64,000 bases of DNA from Multifurca ochricompacta (taxonomy: Eukaryota; Basidiomycota; Agaricomycetes; Russulales; Russulaceae). Within the stretch, counting starts at the first letter, position 1. The number at the start of each line of letters is the position of its first letter. The position numbers and the translations under genes were made by a program. The notes under the pieces were generated by a model. The model made no database searches, was not told the DNA's origin, and saw only the letters and a program-made list of their open reading frames with translations. Below, piece after piece: positions 49,001 to 59,680 of this stretch. The stretch lies in assembly GCA_022496185.1 (NCBI GenBank), contig WTXG01000023.1, positions 303,336 through 367,335 of the forward strand. The letters are read 5' to 3'.

Positions 49001-51688
49001 TCATATACATACGCATCCCCCTCCGTCACCAAGCATTGTGTCACGGCCTCTCACTGAAACAGAGACCGAACCGCTGCACCATCCTTACGGCCCACCTACT
49101 CAATACGCCCCATCACAACAAGTCCCTGTTCCAGTTGGTAGAGCGCCATCGGGTCGTACTCGCCCATCTCGAGCCCCCACGATTGTTGAAGTTACGGTCC
49201 AGAACCTATCCATGTTCTTCCTCCTGACCATGGCCGGCCACGGACTGAATCTACTCGTAAGTGTTGCATGGACTTGCACAGCACCCAGCTAACTGGATTC
49301 TAATCCTAGCCTATCAACCCCCGGTATCTGGACCTGTGTCCGGTATATACGAAGATGAGGGGAGACCGAGATCGCCCACGCTTGAAAGCCAGCTGCGCAG
49401 CGCGAGTCCAAGTGTCCCTTTCGTTCCTGTCCTCCCTTCACAAGTATCACGTCGTGCTGCCGCCCCCTCACAAGCCGTCCCTTCGGCAATTGCCCGCTCA
49501 GAAGCAATATCAGAAGAGATACCGGAACCGTACACCCATGGTCACATACGTCCAGGGTCGCTGACCCCTTCAGAGGAGGATGCCTTTGAAGTCCCTCGTT
49601 CTCCCACTGCTCCCGGTGATGTGCCGCGGGAAGTTACAGGGCCGGGCGTGTCACGGGCCCCGACCACACGGAGTATTCCCGGTGCTATCCCTCGTTTCCC
49701 ATCTGGGCCTGGCGGATTGGAGTACGACGATGCCGAAAGAGCACGGCACGAACGCTTCGGCGACATTGAACGCGAGTTGGCGGACATGAAGCAGGAAGCC
49801 GCAGATGCTGAGTTCAGACGCGAGCACGAATTCCAGGAAAGGGAAGCCGAACGGGAGCGTCAATTCGCCGAAAGGCAGGCCGAATGGGCCCATCTATTTG
49901 AAGAGAATGAAGCAAGGAGAGAGAGTGAGACCAGACACTTGACGGATGAACTGCTTTCAACACTCCCACCGCGACTAGGCCATCCTACTGGTGTTCCGGA
50001 GGCGGCCGTTACTGAAATTCCCGACACCGAGACACCCATTCCCGTCCCCGCTCCAGGATTTGGTTATCCGCCACCATCAGATGTGCTAGGAGTGCCAGAA
50101 CGAGCGGAATCCGTGATAGCGTCGATTCGACGCGCCTCTACAGAATCGGCTGCTCGCCATGCGGATGATATCAGAGACATTGTACACGGTGAGCGGGAGG
50201 AGATGGCGAGGCAGCTCCAACTCGAGCGGGAAGAGGCACAGGCTGCACAGCAGGGTCTGGAGCAGCAGGTTCTTGCAGAACGCAAGCGGGCCGATGAGGA
50301 GCGAGATGCTCGCGTGAGGGAGCTGGAGGAGGAACTCACTCGTGTGCGAGCCGAGTTGGAACACGAGAGACAGCAGCGTGATCATGACGAGGAGCTGCGA
50401 CGCGAGGCCGATTCTCAGAAAAACCTCGAACGTGATGAGGAGATGAGGCAGCAATTGAGCGAGATCACAGACCTTCTCCTTGCTCATCGCGATGAATTTG
50501 CCCGGAAGAGAGAAACTGTGGAAGAACGATGGAACGAGAAGCTGGAGTGGCGCCAAGAGAAAGACCGACAATGGGAAGAACTCTTCAGGATGGTCCAGGG
50601 TCTCATTGATGACCGTGCAGAAGAGAGGGAAAGGTGCGAAGAGGAGCGCCGCGCAGCAGCAGAGAAGCCCTGTAAGCGATTTGCCCTCTTGTCAGTTTTA
50701 CACACTCACCCCTTTTCAGCTACTCAAGACGTCATTGACATATTACAGAGGGAGAATGAGACGTTGAGGGAACTGTTCGAGACGTTGACAAACTGTGAGT
50801 AGTCTCTGGTGAAAGTTCAATTCCGGGCTTAAGGAAGTTGTACAGCGTGGCGAGAGGAAACAGAGAGGCAGCACAAAGAGTTGTTAGACACGGTACAGTC
50901 AACAGCAAATGTGCAGGTCCCATTCAACGTGCAGGGTGTAGGTCCTCTTCTGCAATATGCCCGAATAGCCTCTAACCAAATACACGAAAGTATCTTGATG
51001 AATTCAGTAAATCCCTTGCAACAGAAGTACGCATGCTCCTTGGCGAGGTTGGTAAACTTCGTGAAGAAAGACGTAATATCCAATTGTAAGCCGGTTTCAT
51101 CCCGCAATCGGTTCAGTTATTTACCAAAATTACTAGTGAAATTGGGACCCTATTGTGCCTGCGAAGCAAGTATGAAACTGGTGGATGTTTGACCCAGATT
51201 GGTTCGCATGGTATTTTTTTTTTGTATGACTCTTACTAAACCCATCGTAGGAAACCGTCTACTGGCCCTCTTGCGCCACAGGCACCAGTTGATTTACCGC
51301 CTGAGGAGCCCCCTGCGCTGGCTCCCGAAGCCCCTCGCGCCGGCGCTTGGCGCTCTGTTCACCAGCGGGGTGGTTTCAGGCGCACCCGCAAGAAATCCGA
51401 AACCCGGCCAGTAGGACCCATCATCGGGACGATGCCACCACCGGCGGCGCCTCCACCTGACCGTGCGCAAGCTACTGGCTCCTGGGCAACCTGGCAAGGT
51501 AAATCCCCCCCCCCCCCCACACCTCTTTTTCACACGAAGTACGGTACTAAACGCTTGCAATAGTCCAACCTGGCCTTGAGTACACACCGCCGCCAAGTGA
51601 GCCCACGATTCATCTGGCACCAGAAGTGCCCCAACAACCGCGGGGTCTTTTCGGTCCACGGTCACCCCGCTCATCTGAACGTGGCTGA
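40089..51688 (+). CDS. Giant PH-domain, Ser/Pro-rich, coiled-coil protein (~3,550 residues)
   Basis: One gene of about 17 exons; I do not recognise a named family. Start MTSYSSDSSRSRPRSP at 40089. After a Ser-rich region a PH domain spans about 41679-42120 (PLRIGLLWYLNVHGAPPYRW...RVRWVSAIWEVLD), predicting phosphoinositide or membrane binding. Then follow 890 disordered residues with Y-x-T-A and PVEE repeats, a short coil (LENDRQRDNQGIHDHLGEIQ) and further disorder. Next are a helix (FMHLASLEQQRELMRYM) and a collagen-like Gly-Pro run with a YPPGQQ repeat. An Arg-Ser region (48630-48920) and a long coiled coil (49720-50660, EREEMARQLQLEREE and similar) follow, and it ends PRGLFGPRSPRSSERG with TGA 51686-51688. 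Single-base frame breaks occur at 45055, 49199 and about 51185. A cortical or cytoskeletal scaffold is my guess. Joining it as one gene rests on consistent splice phases throughout. Confidence 0.8.
44954..45000 (+). repeat. 15-base coding repeat (SERPP)n
   Basis: Three to four tandem copies of GAGAGGCCACCATCC inside the giant gene encode Ser-Glu-Arg-Pro-Pro repeats. It is a likely length-variable site. Confidence 0.9.
47402..47458 (+). repeat. 18-base coding repeat (PPGQQY)n
   Basis: Tandem copies of an 18-base unit in the giant gene encode the hexapeptide Pro-Pro-Gly-Gln-Gln-Tyr about three times. Confidence 0.9.
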
Positions 51689-52376
51689 TAATTCGGACAT
51701 ACTTCATAATGCTGATCCTATTCTTCTGCGATATCTACTTAACCTAGCGCATTAGTAGGGGGAGGGCCGCTCATCCTTACGACTAACAATTCTTTTCAAA
51801 CGCCTTCCAACAATGTTTGCACATCTGATTTATATGCCATCTGTATGCTTTATTTACATTGGATTTCTTCTCAATTCTAAGCCAATCAATCTATGTCTTT
51901 TTTTTTTGATGTGCTGACCGCATGAGGTATGGGCGAGCGGGTCCTCCACGGTCTAAGTTCAATACATACGCCGCACCTAATCTACCCATCTATCCCTCCC
52001 GTCCTTCAGTCGCTATGCGCTCTCTGTCACCAGGCTATCAGACTTGCTGTTTCCTCACTACCTTGTGCCGTTGTTCCAGCCAGGACATAGGGTATGTGTC
52101 CGTATGCGCTTTGTAGTACCTCTATGATCGACTGGGCGAAAGAATGTAGAGGTCATAATGTGGTATAATCGTCGTGACGCCAGGCCTTCTATCTAGCCCA
52201 TATATACGTCGCGCAAGTGAAATAATAGGGAGTAATTAAAGATTCCGCGTATGCCACAAGGTGGTAGGTACAGCGGCGCAAGGGGCACATTTTGCCGTCT
52301 GCAGCGGATTCAGGAGGAACTACGTCACGGTATAATTTTCCTAACTTCCTTCAACTTGCATTTTATTCCCCAAGTG
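51689..52376. other. Convergent 3' region
   Basis: Downstream ends of the giant plus-strand gene and the minus-strand mitochondrial-type gene. AT-rich, with a T run near 51900. No coding signal is supported. Confidence 0.6.
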
Positions 52377-53306
52377 TTATGCATTTAACCTCCTACTCTC
52401 GTCATGTGCATGAGCTTCTAGGAGGCGACGAAGCTTCAATACAAGTCCTTCCGTGAGTTGAGTGATACCGTGGGTAGTGCAAATGCGATAGGATGGCATC
52501 GCCTGGTAAGTCTCAGCAAGGATCTGCAGTGGCCATCCGACCGTCAGACAAGAGAGAACGGATTGATGGAAAAACTACCTTTCCGCCTTCCACACGGACA
52601 GAAGCAAGAATGTCATCTGGATCACCGATGCGATTTAAAGGTGGAACATTGCGGTCATCTGCGTCGCGCAGTACGCGCAACAAGTGAGTGCAGTGTAACG
52701 AGGACGAACTTGTCGCTTACCGTGTACATGCATCCAGCCCTCCCCTAGTTGCAATGCACCTGCGGCCTGAATATCATCGACAGCCTCCGCAAGTCCTTGT
52801 GATATTGCTTCGTGAAGAAGCGGCAGGAAGCGAGCTGCCAATTCCAGTAGATAAATCAGCGAGTTAAGCGAACGAGAAGTTAAGTGGGGCCGCATACAGT
52901 TCTCCATAAAGTCGTTCAGGCCCGCTTCATGGTCATCCCCGGGTGTCTCAGCAGGAAGCCAGCCAAGTATGGTAGTCGACTCTGAGAACGGTGGCGGGTC
53001 TGCTAAGAAAGACACGGCGAAGACGGGGCGCGTATCCGACAATGGTGTGGGAGGCGGGACTAGATGGTAGAAAAGGCCTCTCCGAGAAGGGTCTTCGAAG
53101 GTAGTCTGGCTTGGCCTATCATCGAGCTTGAGGGCATGGGTGAAAGAGAAATGTCGAAAGGGGAAGAAAGCTCCAAGTCGGTCGTGGCTTGAGAATGTAG
53201 GATGAGGGAATGGCAACGAAAGACGAAGTGACCAAGGTGGCCGAGAAGATAGAACGAGGGCACTTGTACCCTGTTTTCTTAACACTCGAAAGACATTTGC
53301 TTTCAT
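52377..53306 (-). CDS. Conserved fungal protein with mitochondrial-type N-terminus
   Basis: Function unknown. Start MKANVFRVLRKQGTSALVL at 53306. The first ~60 residues are Arg/Ser/Phe-rich without acidic residues, which fits a mitochondrial presequence. The body reads GLFYHLVPPPTPLSDTRPVF, TTILGWLPAET, AGLNDFMENC, LHEAISQGLAEAVDDIQAAG and LQLGEGWMHVHDDRNVPPL. After two introns it ends RIGDPDDILASVRVEGGK, ILAETYQAMPSYRICT and TQLTEGLVLKLRRLLEAH, with TAA at 52377. The splice phases are exact and the frame is unbroken, about 270 residues. I recall similar uncharacterised Agaricomycete proteins, but no biochemical role. Confidence 0.8.
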
Positions 53307-53452
53307 CCGGCAGCACTCAGGTTGACGGGCGCTGCAATTGAAAGTTAAAGGTGTATTGTGTATTGTATCCTCTTCTCCTTTGCCGTAACCTTCAATAATT
53401 ATATTCCCACGATTGTTGTTCTACGGCGACGACGACGACGACAAGGATTGAC

Positions 53453-54591
53453 ATGGCTTACGTCGCCGTAGAGTCAGACGAGGTATGTTTCCCTTTTTCC
53501 TTTACTATAACTATAACCATCCCTAAATTTCATCAGCGTTTAGAGGAAGGCGATAGTAAAGGTTAGCATATCACCTCGTCCGTTCATTCATAGATCCTTG
53601 TGAACACATTTGCATTACGCCTCAGTCTTCGCCCAACCTCCGGAAGGCAATATCGGTGACCGTTCTCCAAGAGAAAGTCAAGGAAGAGGTGAGTTCCTAC
53701 GCTCACGCACTCAGCGTGTGCGTTCGCCTAAAGATACCTGTCCTACTTGTAGGCTACATCTCTGATGCTGCTAATGCGTCGTTCTGGAACGTAGACTACT
53801 ATCAACACCATTTCGATGTTGACACGAAAACTGTACGTCTACTCTAGCCCTCCCGCTCTCCGGGCGATTTTCCAGACCTGAGTTTTATTACTAAGGTTAT
53901 CTTCCGCTGTATCAACACACTCAACCCCTTCTCCCCTACATATACTTCGCCCATCTCACACCTGCGCCCGACCTTTATGGTCCATTCTGGTCACTCACCA
54001 CACTCATATTCACTCTTTTTGTCACGTCTTCTCTTGCCACTCCGTTGTTTCTTACCTGTCCTCTAGTCCAGTAGAGTATGACTTTGCCCTACTAAGCACA
54101 GCCGTTGGGCTCGTATACGCGTACGGCATTGGCGTGCCCGTCATGCTTTGGGGGGTCTTACGCTACATAGGCATTAGTGAAGGATGGGCAATGGGCGAAG
54201 CCGTAACTGTATGGGGCTATGGTATGTTTGTCTGGATTCCTGTGTCGGTACGTAGACCATCTCCTCCCTCATAACTTTCTGATCAAGTGTTTGCTCAGAT
54301 TCTCTGCATCATTCCCATTGCTCTTTTCGCTGGATTCTGGTCGGCATCGGGTTCGCTGTGTCAGGTTATTTTCTTGTCGCGAACATCTACCCGGTTCTTC
54401 TGTCCGTATGTCATCCTCCCCATCTAATATTCCTGGTTATGCTTTTAATACCTTTAACGTAGGCGGACCAGAAGCCAGTACGGCTTCTTATCGTCTTGAT
54501 TGCGGTGCTACATGCGGTTGTCGCGCTCTTGTTCAAGGTCTTATTCTTTAGCTACTACATAGAGACTAACATTGGCCCACTGACCCTGTAG
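53453..54591 (+). CDS. Yip1-domain Golgi membrane protein (YIPF1/2-like)
   Basis: Yip1-family proteins are polytopic Golgi/ER membrane proteins that bind Rab GTPases. Start MAYVAVESDERLEEGDSKV at 53453. After three small exons comes the family signature ASFWNVDYYQHHFDVDTKT, then RCINTLNPFSPTYTSP and PDLYGPFWSLTTLIFTLFV (first membrane span). Further spans are FALLSTAVGLVYAYGIGVPV, GYGMFVWIPVSILCIIP, GFAVSGYFLVANIYPVLLS-like sequence, and LLIVLIAVLHAVVALLF. It ends YYIETNIGPLTL with TAG at 54589-54591. The frame between HLRP and DLYG lacks one base at CCC 53967-53969. The FDVDT...PDLYGPFW pattern places it nearer YIPF1/YIPF2 than YIPF5; yeast naming is uncertain. Confidence 0.87.
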
Positions 54592-54760
54592 CCAATAACG
54601 TCATGGCACGAATGGTGCCATGACTTTCTACACCTTGGTCTTTGGCATACCTGAATGTGAATTTCACTTGAGCTACTACGTCCGAGAGCATAAATAAAAT
54701 GTGTTCAAGTACAAGGGTGGTTGATGATACAATTACAATGCATTTCGCCTAAGACCTCTA

Positions 54761-57176
54761 TCACGTTGTTGCATCTTCAACGACTCCAGACAGATCGTCT
54801 TCAAGAACATCGCGGAATCTTTCATCCACGTCCGGCACCGGGATCGGGATGCGATGTCCATCTTGCTCTGCAAGACAGGCGCGACACGTCAGTTAACGGT
54901 TCTTCAGGATCTGCAATGCGACACAGCTCAAGACTCACTCTCTGTCGGCGTTGGTGCAAATTGAAACAGATAGATGATCTTCGGTTCATGCACACACACT
55001 GTGCACATGCTCATGCTCCAATCATCCCACTCGATTGCGACGAGACCCCGAGAGAACTTCTCGCGCACGGCACGCGGCGGCAACGCGAGCTGCGCGACCG
55101 CTGCGGGGCTCTCGCGTCTCTTGAGCGCTGCGTCGACCCACCCGCGCTCCGCCTCGCCCGCTGCACGCCGCTCCTCGTCCTCCTGCCACCGTGCATGCGG
55201 GGTGGGCGGTGCGATGAGGTCCGCGTAAGCCCAGAGGTCGTGCAATGCAGGTGTTGCCCGCCTGTCTCCGGCCTGTATTCCCACGAGCAGAGGACGAGTG
55301 GTTCCAGGAAGGATGCGTAAGGTGCCGAGGGCAGCATTCGCGCTGTACTTGTACGATATGATCTTGAAAAAAGGGCCGTACAGCTGGAAGCGGAACGCCG
55401 TGTCCCTGAGCGGGACGACGGGTGGGGGCGACTGAGGAACCTCTTGGGGCGTCGAGGGGTCGTAGTGTCGTCAACCGTCATGGCATCCTCTGAGTTTTCT
55501 TCGGGGTCCTCTCCCTCAGCAATAACTTCCTCAACTTCGCCCTCTTCCGCGCCATTACCCACAGCAGCGGCTGCAGCCGCCTGTATCTCCGCTTGCCATT
55601 CGCTGTCAGGACGGAACAGGTCTATTTCGGTCTTTGGTACGCGCTCAGGCCACAGACGAAACTGCACTGTATGCCATGGGTCCCGCATGACAACAAATAT
55701 CGAAACGGGTGGCGGTTCTGCATATGCTGTTAAGGCTGCAGTCGCGTCCTCTCCGTCTGTTGACGAGGGCACAGCAGAGATCGTGACCTGCATTAACTGT
55801 GACCCTGCTGCAATCGTGTGGACAGAGCGCGGCCAAACGACTTGCACATCATGGGCTTGGGAAAATTCGCTGTCTTTAGGAATTTTGTATAGCTCGAGAG
55901 CCAATGGCATTGTGACATCCTTGCGGTCCGTGCGCACAACGAGGAGCTCCCGCTGAGGTGTGAGAAGACGGATAGCGCGGATGTCATAAGTGAATAACCC
56001 CTGCGACAGCATACAGGCGTCTAACTATGAAAATAGACGTTAAGGTAGGCTGAACCTCACATTAGGGTGAATCTCCGATACTTCCTCTTCGTATCCAAAC
56101 AGTGCGCCGACCCGAACGCGGCGTATGTTGCGCGATACCAAGTTCTTAAAGAGTATAAGCCGCCCTTGAACAGCGACGACATAAGGCGCACTGTTGAGCA
56201 CGTCAAGATCAGTGAATTCAAAGGCAGTGTTGGAGCGGATTGTGGTGACGCTGCGGAAAGGCGGCTGCTGAGCATCGACACGCGTAGTGTACGCGCTTGA
56301 CCCAGGAGGAAAGCGCGGGTCCTCAGCGATGTGGAGGGCGGGAAGGGGGCAGTGAAGGACGTTAAGTTCATATCGCACTGGAACAGGGTAGTCTATGAAG
56401 TGATCTTCACTATAGTCGGAAACGTCTATCCTAGAAGAGTAACGTTTTCGGCTGTTATGCAGAGCATCGGAAGACGGAGAAGACCTACCCTGCCATACGA
56501 TCTGAGGCACGTTTGGGCTCGCGGCGCACGTAGCTAATCAAGATGCCCATTTCGGCTTCATAACGCGCGTATTTTGCCTCGATTTTGTATGCTTTTGACG
56601 GGGTTGCAATCTTAGCAACCGGATAGGCCGTCTTGACGCGATGTTCCATCATCAGCAGCATCAGTGCATACCGACCAGTCCCCTCGCGAACTGATGCAAC
56701 GACATATTTCCCACCTGGAACTATTTTCATGGACATAACGTCTGCATAAACGCAGAATCTCCAAGATTTATAAGCTTTGGGTACGGTACTCCGCCAGTTC
56801 GCTTCTGCAGAGAGGGCACGGGTAACCAAACGTTCCGCCTCGAAACTGCTTAGAGAAGGGAAGGAGTAGCGAATTGTGGGGGGAAGAGGTGGAAGTGGAA
56901 GGTGAAACGTGCGCAGGATACGTTTCCAGACCATGGGCTGATGCGTTAGTTCGTAGAATAGTCGACATACCTGAAATAGAGGGCGTGAGTAGAAAACTGA
57001 CTCTCGATTCAGTGAAAGCATACCGATCTCAGACGTAGGATATCTCGAACGCATAGATGAATGAGGATAAGGTCGACGAGGGTATCGTTCGGGAGGGACA
57101 ACAGGGTCAATTTCCTGCGTGATGCCGTGTAGCGCAAGACTGTCCGGCGTATGAGGTGGTGAGGTGCGGAGAACAT
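54761..57176 (-). CDS. F-box protein with long C-terminal region
   Basis: F-box proteins recruit substrates to SCF ubiquitin ligases through Skp1. ATG at 57176 (MFSAPHHLIRR) is followed by the F-box, LSLPNDTLVDLILIHLCVRD and ILRLRSVCRLFYELTHQPMVW across an intron, then WKRILRTFHLPL. The rest looks like a folded beta-rich domain as in many Agaricomycete F-box proteins: MKIVPGGKYVVASVREGTG, PYVVAVQGRLILFKNLVSR, LVVRTDRKDVTMPLALELY and RDTAFRFQLYGPFFKIISY. The C-terminal exon reads QDGHRIPIPVPDVDERFRD and ends at TGA 54761. The frame lacks one base at GGGG 55456-55459. One intron of about 37 bases near 56490 is unusually short. The substrate is unknown. Confidence 0.85.
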
Positions 57177-57514
57177 TAGGAGTTTAATGAAGCTGAACAA
57201 ACCTGAGATATGATATGTTAAATATGCCTTTGGTAGATTGCGTTAGCGAAGTGTATCCCGGAGGAAGACAATAATCTTCTTGTTCTTCCATAAGCGGTGA
57301 CACAAGGGTGAGAGAACGTGTAAGTTGGTATCCAGGCCACTGCCATCCTCTTTATTCAAATCTCGAGAATAAAACAATGTTAGAATAATCATCTATGTAG
57401 TGGTGATAAATGATCGTGGCGAGTTGCTATGTGCAACTTTGTTGGTTGGCAATTATTGAATTGCAAATGTCTGAACACAATTCTCGGTCACCTGCTTCTC
57501 TTACAGCGACGACG
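57177..57514. other. Divergent intergenic region between F-box gene and uS7m
   Basis: Shared upstream region of two divergent genes. A frame continuous with uS7m extends upstream to about 57410, but the targeting sequence suggests a start at 57515. Nothing else is seen. Confidence 0.55.
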
Positions 57515-58212
57515 ATGTTGTCTACACTACGTTTCACGGCCTCTCGTTCGCTTTTCACTGTTACAAGGCCATCTTTTACGCCAACTTTTATTACTTCTAT
57601 CATGTCTCGTCAAAATTTACTGTCCCTGTCCACTTTCGCTGCTCCACCACCGCCGCCTACACCAATATTAACCACTAAACCCTCCACACTACCTTTCACT
57701 ACAACGCCTAGCACTTCTCCCATCTTAGACATACCTCCAGCGGAGGATCCCCTTCTCCAGTTCATGACAAATACCATCATGCGCCATGGGAAGCGTAAAC
57801 GCACGTCTCGCATCGTCTCGCGCATGCTTCTCTGGGTGCATTCGTTGACTCATGCGCCACCACTTGAAATCGTTCGGCAGGCTGTGCTGCTCGCTGCGCC
57901 TGCTGTACGCAGCATGTCGCATACTCATGGTGGCAAGATTGTTTCCCGCCCTATCGCGCTCAGCGAGAAACAGCGCACGCGTTATGCCGTCAAATGGATT
58001 ATTAAAGCAAGTGACAATCGCCTAGGGCAAACCCTCGAAGAGCGGCTTGCGAGGGAACTCATTGCTATCATTCAAGGAACTAGCTCAGTATTGGCTGAGA
58101 AGGATAGGGTGCATACATTTGCTATGGTTAATAGGTGCGCCTTTGTGAATTAGTTAGCTGCATTGAGCTTGAGGTTGATTTTCTCAGGGGGAACGCGGGG
58201 GCACGGGTCTAA
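57515..58212 (+). CDS. RSM7: Mitochondrial small-subunit ribosomal protein uS7m
   Basis: Mitoribosomal uS7 binds the 3' domain of 15S rRNA and forms part of the head of the small subunit. I choose ATG 57515 (MLSTLRFTASRSLFTVTRPS) because it gives an Arg/Ser/Thr-rich presequence. A Pro/Thr linker follows. The S7 fold runs DPLLQFMTNTIMRHGKRKRT, LEIVRQAVLLAAPAVRSMS, GGKIVSRPIALSEKQRTRYA, LEERLARELIAIIQGTSS and AEKDRVHTFAMVNR. An intron (58135-58187) splits the final Arg codon region, and the last exon encodes GNAGARV with TAA at 58212. No frame break. It is divergent from the F-box gene. Confidence 0.94.
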
Positions 58213-58975
58213 AGCGACAAGAGTTTATCTACTTGCTTGATCACCATGTACAACGCGCGTCCTCTGTGGCATAGTTTTTTACTTCCCAACAAAACGCGCG
58301 GAGCGAACGTTGGTTCCACTACTCCGCTCATTACTGTGCCGACCACAATACTTCACCCCACTGGCCTCGTAGTCCAGTGCTAAGTCTTGGGCCCATGTTT
58401 ATTGTCCCATTATTGGCAGTCTGATGTGGTTCTGACACCTGTTGGCATTTTTGTTACTATCTTCAGGTAGTGCGTGGCGGAGTGCAGGGGATCCCATCCA
58501 ACTTCAATGACTAGCAGCGAGCAATGCTCTCTCAAAGCAGCGACGTATGATCCAACATCTATTGCATCACCAGAATTCTTTAGAAAATTCCGAACGAGGC
58601 CAAAGACGCATCCCGCGTTAAGTAGCCTATGTAATTGACACAGGCAAATTGTTACTGTGTTAGTGGTATAGAATCATGTCAGGGCTCGTATCTGCGAAAT
58701 TGTAATTGAGGGGAGATTCGTTGTCACTCACACGCAATGATGAACCTGGGAGGTCAGATGGAGGAGCGAGAACCCTACAAGCCCCAATAATTAAATGACA
58801 TTCTACCATTACATTGAACAAATACAGGAGAATTTCTCAGAGCTTTGTACAAAGAAATGGTCGAACGCCCTATTACAAAAGGAAACTTTCTGGCTTTTCC
58901 AATTTGTGAATTTTTCTGAATTTCACAAAAAAGAACAGACAGCGTACTTGTTCGACAAGAATCAATCCTCCGTCT
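58213..58975. other. Convergent intergenic region
   Basis: Lies between the 3' ends of uS7m and the minus-strand membrane-protein gene. A plus-strand frame at 58795-59091 is open but overlaps the 3' end of the membrane protein in antisense and has no features. Otherwise nothing is seen. Confidence 0.55.
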
Positions 58976-59434
58976 TCACAGCGACTTTCCTTTTCCCCGG
59001 GCAGATGTACCCCTTTGCGGTCGTGAGCGTGAAGGAGACGCGCTTCGTTGAGCCGTTTGCATCTCTCCTAAGAGTCCACACCCAACCATGATCACGATTT
59101 GACGCGCCCCCATGCCAACAATCGCACCGGAAAGGCATGCGACCACAAGGAAGGTGTAGATCGGATGAATCGCTTGCAAGATAAACAAAACTGCGCGATA
59201 AGGCAAGAAGACGAAAGCATCGAGAAGGAGTTGCGAAGAGATAACGATTGGGGAGATGATGTAAATGATAACGGGGATGACGACCAAGAGTGGTGAGAGA
59301 ATATAAGCTAAAACGATGTTGAAGAGGCTGATAGCATGTGGGAGGGCTGACGACCCCGTTGACAATACAGAGGTCAGGAACGGTAATATGAAGGATATCG
59401 GCGGAGGCTTTTGTACTCGGGAGAGCGTAGTCAT
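58976..59434 (-). CDS. Small polytopic membrane protein
   Basis: Single-exon gene of 152 codons; I do not recognise the family by name. Start MTTLSRVQKPPPISFILPFL at 59434. Hydrophobic segments include FNIVLAYILSPLLVVIPVII, SPIVISSQLLLDAFVFLPY and IYTFLVVACLSGAIVGMG, giving three to four membrane spans. The basic, Ser-rich tail SASPSRSRPQRGTSARG is probably cytosolic and ends GKGKSL. It is similar in character to small conserved Agaricomycete membrane proteins. Confidence 0.7.
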   Translation of the reverse strand: MTTLSRVQKPPPISFILPFLTSVLSTGSSALPHAISLFNIVLAYILSPLLVVIPVIIYIISPIVISSQLLLDAFVFLPYRAVLFILQAIHPIYTFLVVACLSGAIVGMGARQIVIMVGCGLLGEMQTAQRSASPSRSRPQRGTSARGKGKSL

Positions 59435-59680
59435 TACAATTGCTGGGAAGGTGAAGGTGAAGTCAGAGCCATGGCAGACGAGGGAAATAAATGAGCCTAG
59501 GACTCAACAAAAAACGTACGATGGATGATTATCGCTTCGGTAGCAGTGCTGTAACACATCACATGACCGACGCCCATCTGCCTATCAGTATCTATACAAT
59601 ACGAAAAAAACGAGACAAAAAAAAATAAGTAGTATAGTCAACGAAAATAAACTACAGAAGTATTAACCTCCCTGAGACGC

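Noticed and set aside
58795..59091. 98-codon plus-strand open frame
   Set aside because: Partly antisense to the 3' end of the membrane-protein gene, AT-rich and without features.
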